This document shows positions 12,975-23,825 of a stretch of 64,000 bases of DNA, in pieces; position 1 is the first letter of the stretch; every line of letters begins with the position of its first letter. This stretch comes from Anisus vortex. Lineage: Eukaryota; Mollusca; Gastropoda; Planorbidae. The notes under the pieces are model-generated. The model saw only the letters and a program-made list of their open reading frames with translations. It did no database searches and had not been told where the DNA came from. The stretch spans positions 32,607,320 to 32,671,319 of the forward strand of contig OX421495.1 of NCBI GenBank assembly GCA_949126835.1, read 5' to 3'. The translations under genes and the position numbers were made by a program.

Positions 12975-13447
12975 AGAGGCCGACCGAAACCGAATTTCGA
13001 AAACGAAACCATGCCGAAAGTTATAAATTGAATTTCGGCCGAAATTGAAGCACAAACTAAAAGATTAACTACACCTTCGGTCAATACCGAAAGATAAAAC
13101 AAAATTGACAAACGAAAGATTTAAAAAGACTGCACAGTAATCCCACACTTCATTTTGCGACATTCTTTAGTGTGATTAAATAATCTGTTTATTATAAACT
13201 TCAATTTTGTACTTCACACATATTAATTCGCAAAGTAATAAGTGCAGCACTAGCGTTGCATACTAAATTTTGAAAGTTAAAAAAAGATATATTCGGCTGA
13301 TGAATGAAAGTCAATATCAGTTTCGCCCCAAACCGAAAGCAAACCGAAATCTAACTTTTTGGCTTCGGCCGAAGCCCAAACTACGCCGAAAGAAGCCGTT
13401 TGCTTACCTTCGGCGCCGAAACCGAAACTGAATTTCGGTCGGCCTCT
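12975..13447. mobile_element. Inverted-repeat DNA element rich in GCCGAAA motifs
   Basis: The ends form a perfect 15-bp inverted repeat: AGAGGCCGACCGAAA at 12975 and its complement at 13433-13447. Inside, GCCGAAA and TTTCGGC motifs recur on both strands, so much of the element could fold back on itself. It resembles non-autonomous hAT-type elements with AGAGGCCGACCGAAA ends. I could not identify a target duplication or a transposase. Confidence 0.7.
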
Positions 13448-13989
13448 AATCAGCATAGACCAGAATACACGCCAGGACACTTGTCGAAATTATAGATGTC
13501 TATTGTCTATTGTTGTAGCTAAGATAGAAATATTCTAATATCATTAAATGTCCGCTTAGAGTGAAATATCCTGTTACAGATATATAGCTAGTATCTGATA
13601 TCACTCTAAACTCTAAACTGAACTAGAGTTCCCGGTAGTTTTGCCTAATATATTCTTATATACCTCCATCTGCCACTGAAGAGTTAAGCAATGCTTTGTT
13701 CCGTTTTCATCTATTTTAAGTTAGCCGTCGTTGCACATGTATGTAGCTATTGGAGATATAATCTCAAATAACATTCAAATGTATAAGAAATATGTAGGCT
13801 ACTGGGCCAGCTGTCCCAGCTCAAAATCCATCAATTCAGTTATCACATCTCAGTGATGTATTACTTTAGTTATCAAATAAGTGTTATTTCAATTTTACCT
13901 TAGATAACACCTGCTTTAGACCCCTACTGTCTTACTTATATGTTAGGTCGGTTATTGCTTCATTTATTTGATTTGTCCTATGCTTGTAA
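13448..13989. other. Unrecognised AT-rich spacer
   Basis: No ORF, repeat array or transposon end is recognised. Confidence 0.5.
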
Positions 13990-14131
13990 AGTTTTAAATC
14001 ATCAATTAGTTTTTTATTTCTTAGCCTAGAGATTATATCCGTGTTCTTAGTTGTGTGTTAAATGCGCTCTGATCTTACATTAAGCTTGTTGGCAGCGTTA
14101 TAAAAATATTATTATTATTATTATTATTATC
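13990..14131 (+). mobile_element. 3' tail of a CR1/L2-like LINE
   Basis: The segment ending CTTGTTGGCAGCGTTATAAA followed by (ATT)n aligns with the 3' end of the larger LINE read from 31515 down to 31445 on the minus strand (TTGTTGATAGCGCTTTATAAA plus an ATT run). It is a short 5'-truncated copy; its left edge is uncertain. Confidence 0.6.
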
Positions 14132-14849
14132 AAATATCAGTTATCACATAGAAGTAATCGATTATATAAGTTATGAATATCAATTATCATATTTCATCAC
14201 AGACGCGCAAATCTAATCGTCTTTCGAGACTATGGAGCCAATGATGATGATGATTTCATTTATCTATTATATTAGTTATTACATAACAACAGTTCTCTTT
14301 CATTTCATTTATCTCTCATATCGACTGTAGCTCATAACAGTTGTCATTCTTACGAGTCAACAATAATATCAGCTATCAATCACATCAGTTAGGTTATACC
14401 TTAATATCAGTTATCCTTCGTATCATTTATAAGTTAGGTCTCATACTATTAGTTAGTGCTCGTGCCAACTATCACAAGTAGACAATTATCACGCATAGAG
14501 TTCTATCACCCAAAGTCAGTAATTATGACGTAATTATGACGTAATTATGACGTGCTACACCTTCCCATGGGTCACAACAAATACATTACAATACAGTCAC
14601 TTTTTATTGTATTAAATTACTAGGCGTTGCCCGAGGAAACGGTTATATAGACCTACGGCTTCATAGAATAAAGATTTTAATTGTACAGACTACAATTAAG
14701 AGAAAGCTGTGATAAGTTTAGATAAAATAAAAATAAACTTGAACAAACTTACATCATAATTAACATATTGTATAAACTTTGACATTATAAATTTTAACGT
14801 AGCATGGACAAAAAAAACATGGACCATAATTATCCGTGTTCGGCTATAA
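14132..14849. other. AT-rich spacer with an 11-bp triplet
   Basis: No gene is seen. AATTATGACGT is repeated three times at about 14521-14553, and TATCA-rich low-complexity sequence dominates 14140-14500. Confidence 0.5.
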
Positions 14850-15187
14850 CAGGGGTCGGGAACCCATGGCTCGCGAGCCAGATGTGGCTCTCTTGATGGC
14901 TGCATCTGGCTCGCAGACAAATGTTCGATTATTAAAAAAATGTTTTTTTTAGACTTTTTGGTCTACATATTAATTGGATATCAATATTTCATTCTACAAA
15001 TGAGCTAAGTCTACTGCAGCTCAGCATCAGAAGAATTCAGAGACATAATTAATGTACTTTTAGTGTTGAAATTAAGAGAAATGCACACATTTACTTGAAT
15101 TTTTAGTTTTAAACATAATGTATGGCCCTAACAGAATTACTTTTCAAAATATGTGGTGTGGTGTGGAAAAAAGGTTGCCGACCCCTG
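14850..15187. mobile_element. hAT MITE (338 bp) with 8-bp target duplication
   Basis: The left end is CAGGGGTCGGGAACCCATGG followed by a CTCGCGAG palindrome; the right end is GGTTGCCGACCCCTG. The inverted ends and flanks GGCTATAA (14842-14849) and GCCTATAA (15188-15195; 7 of 8 match) fit a hAT insertion. It has no transposase and belongs to a different family from the element at 12068. Confidence 0.88.
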
Positions 15188-15590
15188 GCCTATAAGGATA
15201 CTTTATTGCGCATTATTTTCAATAATCAAAAGAAAAGGGTGGGTGAAGACGGTTTACAAAACTTTTTCCATAACATTTTGAGCTCCAGATTTTGCAGTGT
15301 ATATTTCTGCTCAAGTTCCAGTAGTTTTCTTCTGTGAGATAAGAAAACTGAAGAGAAATGTTAAAAGCTAATAATTTTCTTCAAGTAGGTCAACAGGTGA
15401 GATACTGCTCATTAAAAAAGGTGTGTCTGGCGAGTGTGTTGCAGATTATCTTTAAAGCAAAGGTGAAAGTGATAGGCAGGAATTCCATTTTTCAAGGCCA
15501 GTGCTAAGTAGGCTTACTTAGAGGTTCTGACTTTCTGATGTACGAAGACATACTTAAATACAAGGACTTTCTGCAACGTTGGCAATTCCC
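15188..15590. other. Unrecognised spacer
   Basis: No feature supported. Confidence 0.5.
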
Positions 15591-15830
15591 AATTATTATT
15601 GTAGGTCACCATTAGCCACCATTTATTATTGTAGGTCACCATTAGCCACCAATTATTATTGTAGGTCACCATTAGCCACCAATTATTATTGTAGGTCACC
15701 ATTAGCCACCAATTATTATTGTAGGTCACCATTAGCCACCAATTATTATTGTAGGTCACCATTAGCCACCAATTATTATTGTAGGTCACCATTAGCCACC
15801 AATTATTATTGTAGGTCACCATTAGCCACC
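15591..15830. repeat. 30-bp tandem repeat, 8 copies
   Basis: The unit starts AATTATTATTGTAGGTCACC and ends ATTAGCCACC. There are eight copies, nearly identical. Thirty is a multiple of three, so both strands show an open frame (YYCRSPLATN on plus). I read these as artefacts. The full SINE is inserted immediately after the array. Confidence 0.96.
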
Positions 15831-15841
15831 ATTTATACTCT

Positions 15842-16108
15842 AATGGGGCACGGTAGCCTAGCGGCAGCGCGTTCCACTGACCATGCAAGGCTCCTGGGTT
15901 CGAATCCTGGTGCACGCTAGGATTTTTTCCCAGGATTTGAGGGTGTCCCTGAGTCTACCCAGTTCTGATGGGTACCTGACCTTAGTTGGGGTAAAGTAAA
16001 GTGCTGTCCACCCAATCACCTAGTATGCCGTGGCAACCGAAACTGGTGAACGCAGTTCACCGGCCTTATGGATCAATTTGGTCCGACGGAATACTTTACT
16101 TTTTACTT
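15842..16108 (+). mobile_element. Complete tRNA-derived SINE with perfect 10-bp target duplication
   Basis: The head has a pol III A box (TAGCCTAGCGG) and B box (GGTTCGAATCC). Then come a body containing GTGTCCCTGAGTCTACCCAG, GGGTACCTGACC and GGGGTAAAGTAAAG, a 3' segment with GGATCAATTTGGTCCGACGG, and a short TTTACT-type tail. Both flanks carry TTTATACTCT (15832-15841 and 16109-16118), a perfect target duplication, so this insertion is complete and fairly young. It is the reference for the SINE pieces at 10780, 12445, 26354, 28812 and 62335. It was presumably mobilised by a LINE, which is not identified. Confidence 0.93.
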
Positions 16109-16335
16109 TTTATACTCTGTAACTTTTTTACACGAATTCCTAGCCTTTACTTACTACTACACTAGGTTTAAAAACAAGTACAATATTTATTTGAACAATA
16201 CACACAAATCAAAGGGTATTGAAAATATCGCCCTACGGATGTGACGTTAACATTCAACACTTCGGTCTTCTACATTATCTAGGTCAGTGCATTACTATAG
16301 TGAGTACAGTGGCCATATTATTCACGTTAAAATGG

Positions 16336-16590
16336 TCAGTTATTACATATTCAGTTATTACATATTCAGTTATTACATATTCAGTTATTACATATTCAGT
16401 TATTACATATTCAGTTATTACATATTCAGTTATTACATATTCAGTTATTACATATTCAGTTATTACATATTCAGTTATTACATATTCAGTTATTACATAT
16501 TCAGTTATTACATATTCAGTTATTACATATTCAGTTATTACATATTCAGTTATTACATATTCAGTTATTACATATTCAGTTATTACATAT
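16336..16590. repeat. 15-bp tandem repeat, 17 perfect copies
   Basis: The unit TCAGTTATTACATAT is repeated 17 times with no visible change. It gives an open frame on both strands because the unit length is a multiple of three. Perfect identity suggests recent expansion. Confidence 0.97.
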
Positions 16591-17511
16591 TCAGCTGTTG
16601 AATCTTTGTCTTTGTGTAGTAGAACAATTAATTGTCTTATTGTGCATTCTTTGCGCAAGAACGAATTTAACTAATTTAACTAGTTCTGTTTGAAATGGAA
16701 TTCAGGGAATGGAATGGGTTGCTTGAAATAGTCAGATCATCATGGAATCGTTTTAAACTGGTAGAGAAATGCAAGACTAGACTCCAACAACCAACTACCA
16801 GTATACGTAGTCAATGGTCAAGTGGATGGTGCGATTTCAAAACAATGAATTAGATGCAAACAAGTTAAATCAAAATTAGTTAGAAATATATCTAAAATAG
16901 GGTCAAGAAAGAAAAGATATCCCTATGAGAAAATTATGAATAATTGTATCATATTGAAATATTGAAAGGTATACTGCGCCCGAGATGCTAGAGATGCGCC
17001 AGTGCGTATAAAATGCACTAGTGAGTATTTTTTTTTCCTTAAGACCCAACAACACGTAATTTCAAGCAAGTTTCTATCAGAACATTAAGATATGAAACAT
17101 TATATTTGTTTCATTATTTTAAATGTACTGCCGATTTTAACTTCCCACAGTGGTCTAGTGAAGGCAAGTTCGTTCATTAAGGCCGAGAATTCACGAAAAC
17201 CTTATCAACGTCTTCATTTCCATTCTGTTTGAAGTCATATAGAATATAGAACATTTAATTGCAAAGTTTCTTTTACACCAGTGAGTAGAGAAAATCTATT
17301 AGAAAGACAGAGTCAGGGAGGGAAAGAAAGAAAAAGAGAAGAGAGAGAGAAAAAGGCAAGGATGACTGTTGCAGAAAGCTTAGAATAACTAAACATTGTA
17401 TTGGCTACACTCTTTGGCTAGGTGGCGGTAGAGCATGGCTACCGCGTTGTGATAAGAAGTTGTAATGCAACCATCCCCATTTTATCAATGTAAATCATCC
17501 ATTCAGGAGAG
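16591..17511. other. Unrecognised spacer with purine-rich stretch
   Basis: A purine-rich (GA) stretch lies at about 17288-17360. No gene is seen. Confidence 0.5.
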
Positions 17512-17516
17512 GATAC

Positions 17517-18790
17517 TGTCAGGATGTGTTTAGGATTAGGACATCAACCTGGCAGAAGTTGGGCGATGAGAGGGGTGTGGAGTCGTAGGCGAGTGGGGTA
17601 GTAGTGGCAGGTCGTCGTAGGGTATGAATTACCGTGACTGGAATCGCCCTGGAATAATTATTATTTCTCTCTTGGCTCGTTAGATGTTATGACGGACACA
17701 CAGATAGTTCTAAGTAGGCAAATAAATCGTTGGTTAAGTTCAGGTGTTTATTATCATTTCAATTCTTCACTCAATGGCAAGATACATATATGAATTTGCA
17801 CAGGCTTCAGTTAACACTCAACACATGGTACTGCTTGGTTATCCAACATTAGGCAAACGAAGCTGTGTTCATGAAAATACTTAGACTGACAAAATATCTA
17901 TCTATACACATGCAGGCGGTATATCCTATGGAACAACTGAATAAGTGGAGGCTAGAATCGAACAACCTTCTCCACCAAGCACTTGAGCCGAAGTGACTCT
18001 AAAACTCATTAAGCGCGCTTTCCTGAATTTTAGTCACGTGATCAGTGGTCAATTTGATTGGATAGCTACATTAGTTTAGAATTACATATGTTCTGGTTGG
18101 CTGGTTTGCTTGCATAAAGGATTGACTATTGGGGGGGGGGGGAATTTAGGAGTGGGTATACAATTAGTACCGCCGACTTTTGCGGGGTGGGGCCCAGGGA
18201 AAAAGGGGGGGGGGTGGGTAGACGTTTACGAAGATACAAAGGATAAGATAATGACTTATCTCCCCTTGATGTACCAGTTTGTATGTGCGAGACGCTTCGC
18301 TCCAGATGTCACTACTTCGAGTGGACAAAGGGTTATGCCCACGGCGCTGAGTAGGAGACGAAAAGGGGAGATAATGAAAAGGTGTCTACAGGTATGCTGA
18401 GTTTAGCAAAATAAATGAGTAGTACTATCAAAACACAACATGAATCATAATTGACAGCATAATAGAATATATATATATATATACATACATTAAAGAATAC
18501 ACACACATACAATCACACATACAAACAGTGTAGTACCAATTGGCTGAATCAAGTAGCAACTCTGAATTCGGGAATGAAAAAGTGTAGAGAGGGTTAAAGA
18601 GAGGTGAGGAGAAGAGTGGTTGGGGTGTTCCTATTGCGTGAGAAGAGGGAAAGAGGTAATGGCGTCAGGCTACTTTCTACTCCCTAATCTAACTCTACGC
18701 TAACCTATGTTTCTAGTTCTACACTACTTCTGCGCTATGATCTATCCATGAGTACTTATAAGGTTACGATTTAATTCCAGAATCGTGACA
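17517..18790 (-). repeat. 3' LTR (1,274 bp)
   Basis: Ends are TGTCA and TGACA. It contains two poly-G runs (12 and 10 G) on the plus strand and a short TA run. It pairs with 21906-23176. Confidence 0.93.
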
Positions 18791-19051
18791 ACTCACCCGG
18801 GCGATTTGGGAATCTACTCAGAGAGTGGATTCATACCTAATTACTGTCTCTGGGGTATGGGATCTTAGTGAGAGTACCGGGATAGTATCCGCGAGTGGTA
18901 TCTTGGCGTGTCCACGTGCTGGTGGTGGGTCTGTGACGGGGAGGGGTCGGAGGGAACAAGGGGACGCGTTAAGTTATCTTTTGGGGGGGGGGGGGCGAGT
19001 ATGGCGCTGGGTTGTATTGTTACCCGGCCCATCGGGTGTTTAGGGTTAACG

Positions 19052-20980
19052 CTAATCCTCGTCGTCGGGGTGGACTCGAAATGGGTTTCGACCTAAGAAA
19101 CATTTTAACAGGTCGAAAGCAAATCTGGCGTTTTCGTTCCAATGTAATTTTGGACGTGTGGCAGCATTCAGTAGATCGAATAAGGGCGTTGCTAGTTGCC
19201 GGAAGCCGCGTATAGCATTCCTTTCATAGTAACTGAACTCGTGAAGTATGCGCTTTAGCTCGCTTCTGGTTTGGGGCAGTTTTGCGTTGCGGAGCCTGTC
19301 TTTAATGGACACGAATTGGGGTGGGCGGATCGGGCTGTGGGTGGGGCGCGGTGGCTCGTGGCTCACCTGTGTGGGTCGGGGCGGGAGTGGCCTGCCTACG
19401 ATTGGCCTACCTAGTAGAACGTCTACTTTCCCGTCTTTAGTCACGGCTGCTTCGATGGGGCCTGATGTAAAGGCGGAGTCGATGTGTACGACTGCCGTCG
19501 GTAGACGCAGGATGGGGGAGTCATGGGATGGCCCTTGGAGTCGCACATAGCGGCCTGTGTAGTCGCGGGGGTCGGTCATTGATTCCGTTACTAGGGCCTC
19601 ATAGCTGAGCCCGGAATCGTATGTACAAGAGCCCAGGTGGCCATTGATTCGGACGATCTCGTCGACACAGTTTTGGCGGGGTTCATGGGGTCCGTCTACT
19701 GAGGAGATGGAAAATACGTGATGGACTTGATCCAAGTCGCCGTATGTTTCCTGGCTATTCCACGGGGCGGTGGTTTCGGTTAAGTGGTTGGGGTAAGGGG
19801 CTTCTGTTTCTTGTTCTGCCGGACCGTTAGCATACTGCTGGTCGGCGCTTACGGGCTCTGTCGTGGTGTAAAATGCACCGGCGGCCAAATAGGGGGTGGG
19901 GTCGCGTCTGTTCCTGTCGTGTGCTAACTGAGGGGTGGGTCTGGTGTGGCGGTGGTCTCCGCGTGGGTTGTGAGGACGAGGTCGCCCGTGGTGGGGCGTG
20001 TGCGGCTGGGGCGCGGTTGATTGAGGGGGAGGGTTGACGCGGTGGTTGTCCCCATAAGGTCGGTGCGGTTGTGGGTGTCCCGGGCGGGAGGATGACGCTA
20101 TTAGGTTGGACTGCAGAAACCTATCTGCGCCCTGCAGGGAGGGGTTTAACCCGGATATTCCCTGTTGGATTAAGAAAGCCTTTAGCTTGGGGGGCATCTG
20201 GGATTCTATCTGTTCAGTCATAAGAAGGGTGACCATGCCTTCAAAGGATTTTTCTATGTCCCCTAATTCTACCCACTTAAGTAAGTAGGCCTGAATTCGC
20301 TCCGCGAATTGTGTATAGTTCTCTCCTGACCGTATGTTGGCGGTACGGAATCGTTTCTGATAATGCGACGCGTGTAGCTGGTGTCGGTTTAAGAGTGCGT
20401 TCTTAAATGCAGCACACGACTCCCTATCGTCTGGGGGCAGTTTGCAATACGTCTCATAATTCTCTCCCCTCAGTGTGGAGATGAGAATTCGGCAGTGTAA
20501 CTCTGGAGGAATCTCGTTTAACTCCATGCAGTCACTAAACCGTCGAAGATAAACGTCAAATTGTTCTAGTCGGGGGTCGTGGATGTCTGTCCATAGAGAC
20601 GCGTGTCGGGGGAGGGGAGTGTTGGGGTTGACTGAGCTAAATGATGGGAGGGAGTTTGGGTTGTCGCTGTTGTCCGGGGGCCTGGTGCTTGCGGCTAATT
20701 CAGCTAGTCTGAATTCATGTGTCCTGCGTGCCTCCTCATCTAATCTATTCTCTTCTCTAGCTCTATCTTCCCTAGCTAACTGTTCTAACCTAAGTGTGTC
20801 CTCCCTAGCTAACTGTTCTAACCTAAGTGTGTCTTCTCTCTGCTCTAGTCTAAGTTTCTCTTCTCTTGCCTCATGGACCGCTACCTGTTCAACTACGTAT
20901 TTAATGACGTCTCCGTCACTGTAGCCTATCGCTATAGCCTCTTCTCTCAGCTGCTTACGCAATAGTACACCTTCGGCCAT
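19052..20980 (-). CDS. Gag-protease fused to reverse-transcriptase tail (non-autonomous element)
   Basis: The 642-residue ORF has an ATG start (MAEGVLL) and lies between the LTRs. In order: a charged, Glu/Arg-rich coiled-coil-like segment at about 37-93, with an 11-residue LAREDTLRLEQ duplication; a Gypsy-type Gag (SCAN-like capsid) at about 125-290; a Pro/His/Arg-rich stretch at about 295-370, which may bind RNA in place of a zinc knuckle (none is present); an aspartic-protease-like region at about 435-530 with TYDSG where DTG/DSG is expected; then a short linker leading into HEFSYYERNAIRGF and DLLNA, which match the 'GYYRRF...PLTDLL' region after the RT palm. The junction suggests an in-frame deletion removing RT proper and any integrase. 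No RNase H catalytic region follows. The frame is intact, with no stop, so it may still be translated. Confidence 0.8.
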   Translation of the reverse strand: MAEGVLLRKQLREEAIAIGYSDGDVIKYVVEQVAVHEAREEKLRLEQREDTLRLEQLAREDTLRLEQLAREDRAREENRLDEEARRTHEFRLAELAASTRPPDNSDNPNSLPSFSSVNPNTPLPRHASLWTDIHDPRLEQFDVYLRRFSDCMELNEIPPELHCRILISTLRGENYETYCKLPPDDRESCAAFKNALLNRHQLHASHYQKRFRTANIRSGENYTQFAERIQAYLLKWVELGDIEKSFEGMVTLLMTEQIESQMPPKLKAFLIQQGISGLNPSLQGADRFLQSNLIASSSRPGHPQPHRPYGDNHRVNPPPQSTAPQPHTPHHGRPRPHNPRGDHRHTRPTPQLAHDRNRRDPTPYLAAGAFYTTTEPVSADQQYANGPAEQETEAPYPNHLTETTAPWNSQETYGDLDQVHHVFSISSVDGPHEPRQNCVDEIVRINGHLGSCTYDSGLSYEALVTESMTDPRDYTGRYVRLQGPSHDSPILRLPTAVVHIDSAFTSGPIEAAVTKDGKVDVLLGRPIVGRPLPPRPTQVSHEPPRPTHSPIRPPQFVSIKDRLRNAKLPQTRSELKRILHEFSYYERNAIRGFRQLATPLFDLLNAATRPKLHWNENARFAFDLLKCFLGRNPFRVHPDDED

Positions 20981-21428
20981 AGTGACAGTGTAAGGCGAGA
21001 GTAAGGCAGTAACGGACAGAGATATAACGAGGTAGAAAGAGGAAGTGTAAGAGGGGTTGGGGGGGTTCAGAGTTTAACTAACTTAATACTAGTCCAAAAT
21101 GGTACTCACCGAACAGCTATTCCTAGAATTTCACACACATACACAATACACACGTATCCAATCACAAAGTTATCGTTTTGGTATGGCGCTCGGCGCTCTG
21201 TTGGTTGCGGGTAGCTTCGGTATAGTGAGAAGTTCTTTTTTTTCCCGTGCCGGGACTAGATAGTGTATAGTGTTATTGTCTATTTTCCTGGTTTGGGTAC
21301 CGGGACTACGGCGGTTCCTTATGGGAGGTTGATGGCGGTTCTCGGGTTCTCTGGGTTGATGGTTGTCGGGCTGGCACGACGGTGCGGTCTCTCGGGTGAT
21401 GATCTGGCGGTTGGGGTGGCGAGTCTGG

Positions 21429-21745
21429 TCGTAATGGGGTGACGCAGGTGGCGTAGGGTGACGAATATGGCTGCTGGTGTATCTGGGTTGCCGTAGATTG
21501 CTTAGAGTGGCGAATCTGGCGTAATGGGGTGGCGAATCTGGCGTGATGGGGTGGCGAATCTGGCGTGATGGGGTGGCGAATCTGGCGTAGTGTGGCGGGT
21601 TTGGCTGCTGGTGTATCTGGGTTGCCGTAGATTGCTTAGAGTGGCGAATCTGGCGTAATGGGGTGGCGACTCTGGCGTGATGGGGTGGCGAATCTGGCGT
21701 GATGGGGTGGCGAGTTTGGCACAGTGGGGTGACTTGGCTTGCGTT
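21429..21745. repeat. 22-bp repeats in the element leader
   Basis: GGGGTGGCGAATCTGGCGT-type units, about 22 bp, are repeated, and a larger block with GCTGCTGGTGTATCTGGGTT occurs twice (near 21471 and 21604). They lie in the 5' untranslated leader between the primer site and the Gag ATG. The open frame across them is repeat-driven. Confidence 0.8.
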
Positions 21746-21882
21746 TGAGGTGGCGGATCTGTTTGCTGCTTAGAGTCTTCGTGTTGTAGAGAGATGAGCC
21801 CCCAATCCAGGGTCGGTTTCGGTAACGGCGTGGTCCTCGGGTTGATTGCTGTTGTTAGTGTTCTGAACGGCTTGAGTTCAGG

Positions 21883-21903
21883 ATCCCGCGGCGAGGTCCC
21901 CAC
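21883..21903 (-). promoter_or_regulatory. Candidate primer binding site
   Basis: On the minus strand, TGGGGACCTCGCCGCGGG lies three bases inside the 5' LTR. It starts with TGG as a tRNA CCA end would require, and the plus strand reads like a tRNA 3' end. I cannot name the tRNA. Confidence 0.45.
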
Positions 21904-21905
21904 TT

Positions 21906-23176
21906 TGTCAGGATGTGTTTAGGATTAGGACATCAACCTGGCAGAAGTTGGGCGATGAGAGGGGTGTGGAGTCGTAGGCGAGTGGGGTAGTAGTGGCAGG
22001 TCGTCGTAGGGTATGAATTACCGTGACTGGAATCGCCCTGGAATAATTATTATTTCTCTCTTGGCTCGTTAGATGTTATGACGGACACACAGATAGTTCT
22101 AAGTAGGCAAATAAATCGTTGGTTAAGTTCAGGTGTTTATTATCATTTCAATTCTTCACTCAATGGCAAGATACATATATGAATTTGCACAGGCTTCAGT
22201 TAACACTCAACACATGGTACTGCTTGGTTATCCAACATTAGGCAAACGAAGCTGTGTTCATGAAAATACTTAGACTGACAAAATATCTATCTATACACAT
22301 GCAGGCGGTATATCCTATGGAACAACTGAATAAGTGGAGGCTAGAATCGAACAACCTTCTCCACCAAGCACTTGAGCCGAAGTGACTCTAAAACTCATTA
22401 AGCGCGCTTTCCTGAATTTTAGTCACGTGATCAGTGGTCAATTTGATTGGATAGCTACATTAGTTTAGAATTACATATGTTCTGGTTGGCTGGTTTGCTT
22501 GCATAAAGGATTGACTATTGGGGGGGGGGGAATTTAGGAGTGGGTATACAATTAGTACCGCCGACTTTTGCGGGGTGGGGCCCAGGGAAAAAGGGGGGGG
22601 TGGGTAGACGTTTACGAAGATACAAAGGATAAGATAATGACTTATCTCCCCTTGATGTACCAGTTTGTATGTGCGAGACGCTTCGCTCCAGATGTCACTA
22701 CTTCGAGTGGACAAAGGGTTATGCCCACGGCGCTGAGTAGGAGACGAAAAGGGGAGATAATGAAAAGGTGTCTACAGGTATGCTGAGTTTAGCAAAATAA
22801 ATGAGTAGTACTATCAAAACACAACATGAATCATAATTGACAGCATAATAGAATATATATATATATATACATACATTAAAGAATACACACACATACAATC
22901 ACACATACAAACAGTGTAGTACCAATTGGCTGAATCAAGTAGCAACTCTGAATTCGGGAATGAAAAAGTGTAGAGAGGGTTAAAGAGAGGTGAGGAGAAG
23001 AGTGGTTGGGGTGTTCCTATTGCGTGAGAAGAGGGAAAGAGGTAATGGCGTCAGGCTACTTTCTACTCCCTAATCTAACTCTACGCTAACCTATGTTTCT
23101 AGTTCTACACTACTTCTGCGCTATGATCTATCCATGAGTACTTATAAGGTTACGATTTAATTCCAGAATCGTGACA
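21906..23176 (-). repeat. 5' LTR (1,271 bp)
   Basis: Matches 17517-18790 throughout except for shorter G-runs. As the 5' LTR on the minus strand it would carry the promoter. Confidence 0.93.
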
Positions 23177-23181
23177 GATAC

Positions 23182-23825
23182 CATCCATTCAGGGTAGGAT
23201 TAAATATTTTACTGATCTCTTCTGACTATTTTAATGTGTTATTTAGGCCTTTAAAATAGTTTACGACCATAGAATTGACCCCCTAAAGCATATACCTATC
23301 CCAATCAGACCTAATCTATTCATCCATCCCCCGACCACAAAACTCTAGCTGTTCCTTCTACAACAATGACAAAATATTGAAATACAATTCAATGTTATGG
23401 AAGACAAGAACACTCCGCCTGTATAACCAGTTCTTAAACAAAACTAAGAACCGAGAGATTAGACATTATGCTTTTATTTAGTTAGAATATCAACTAGACT
23501 TAAATCCACTTCCGTCACCTACTTACAGAAAGTATAACAAATTTACTAACGATAACTTATAACGTATTTCCGTATAGCCGGTGATAACTTGCGGAAACTA
23601 TCGCACGCCGCAGTTCCGTGTGCGCAGTTGGCCTAGTAACACTGGCGGCGCTCATAGCAACAGATAAAACTTGTCAGAAATGATTACAGCCTCGTTTTCC
23701 ATTCATTAACCCAGAATGTAGTTTATGAGCCCACTGTGTGGACACGCCCTCTACTTTAAGAGATGGTTAAGTTTTTTTCAAACGGGTTTTTTTTTATAAC
23801 AATAGACTTTAGCCTTGTGTCAGTA
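23182..23825. other. Unrecognised spacer
   Basis: Begins with CATCCATTCAGG, which also occurs just left of the LTR element (17496-17507). No gene seen. Confidence 0.5.

Larger units (their letters stand above)
17517..23176 (-). mobile_element. LTR retrotransposon, non-autonomous Gypsy type, near-identical LTRs
   Basis: Direct LTRs lie at 17517-18790 and 21906-23176, both starting TGTCA and ending TGACA. They are flanked by the 5-bp duplication GATAC (17512-17516 and 23177-23181). The only LTR differences I found are lengths of G-runs, 3 bp in total. The coding strand is minus: 5' LTR on the right, leader with a 22-bp repeat, one fused ORF, 3' LTR on the left. The body between the LTRs is only 3.1 kb and lacks integrase and most of reverse transcriptase, so it would need enzymes supplied in trans. 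Confidence 0.93.

Noticed and set aside
15514..16674. ORFs over the 30-bp and 15-bp arrays
   Set aside because: Unit lengths divisible by three keep frames open by chance on both strands.
18110..18400. 96-codon ORF, also present at 22568-22786
   Set aside because: It lies inside both LTR copies; duplication reflects the LTRs, and no domain is recognised.
21502..21903. 133-codon Pro/His-rich ORF
   Set aside because: It is the 22-bp repeat of the LTR-element leader read on minus, and lies upstream of the real Gag ATG.
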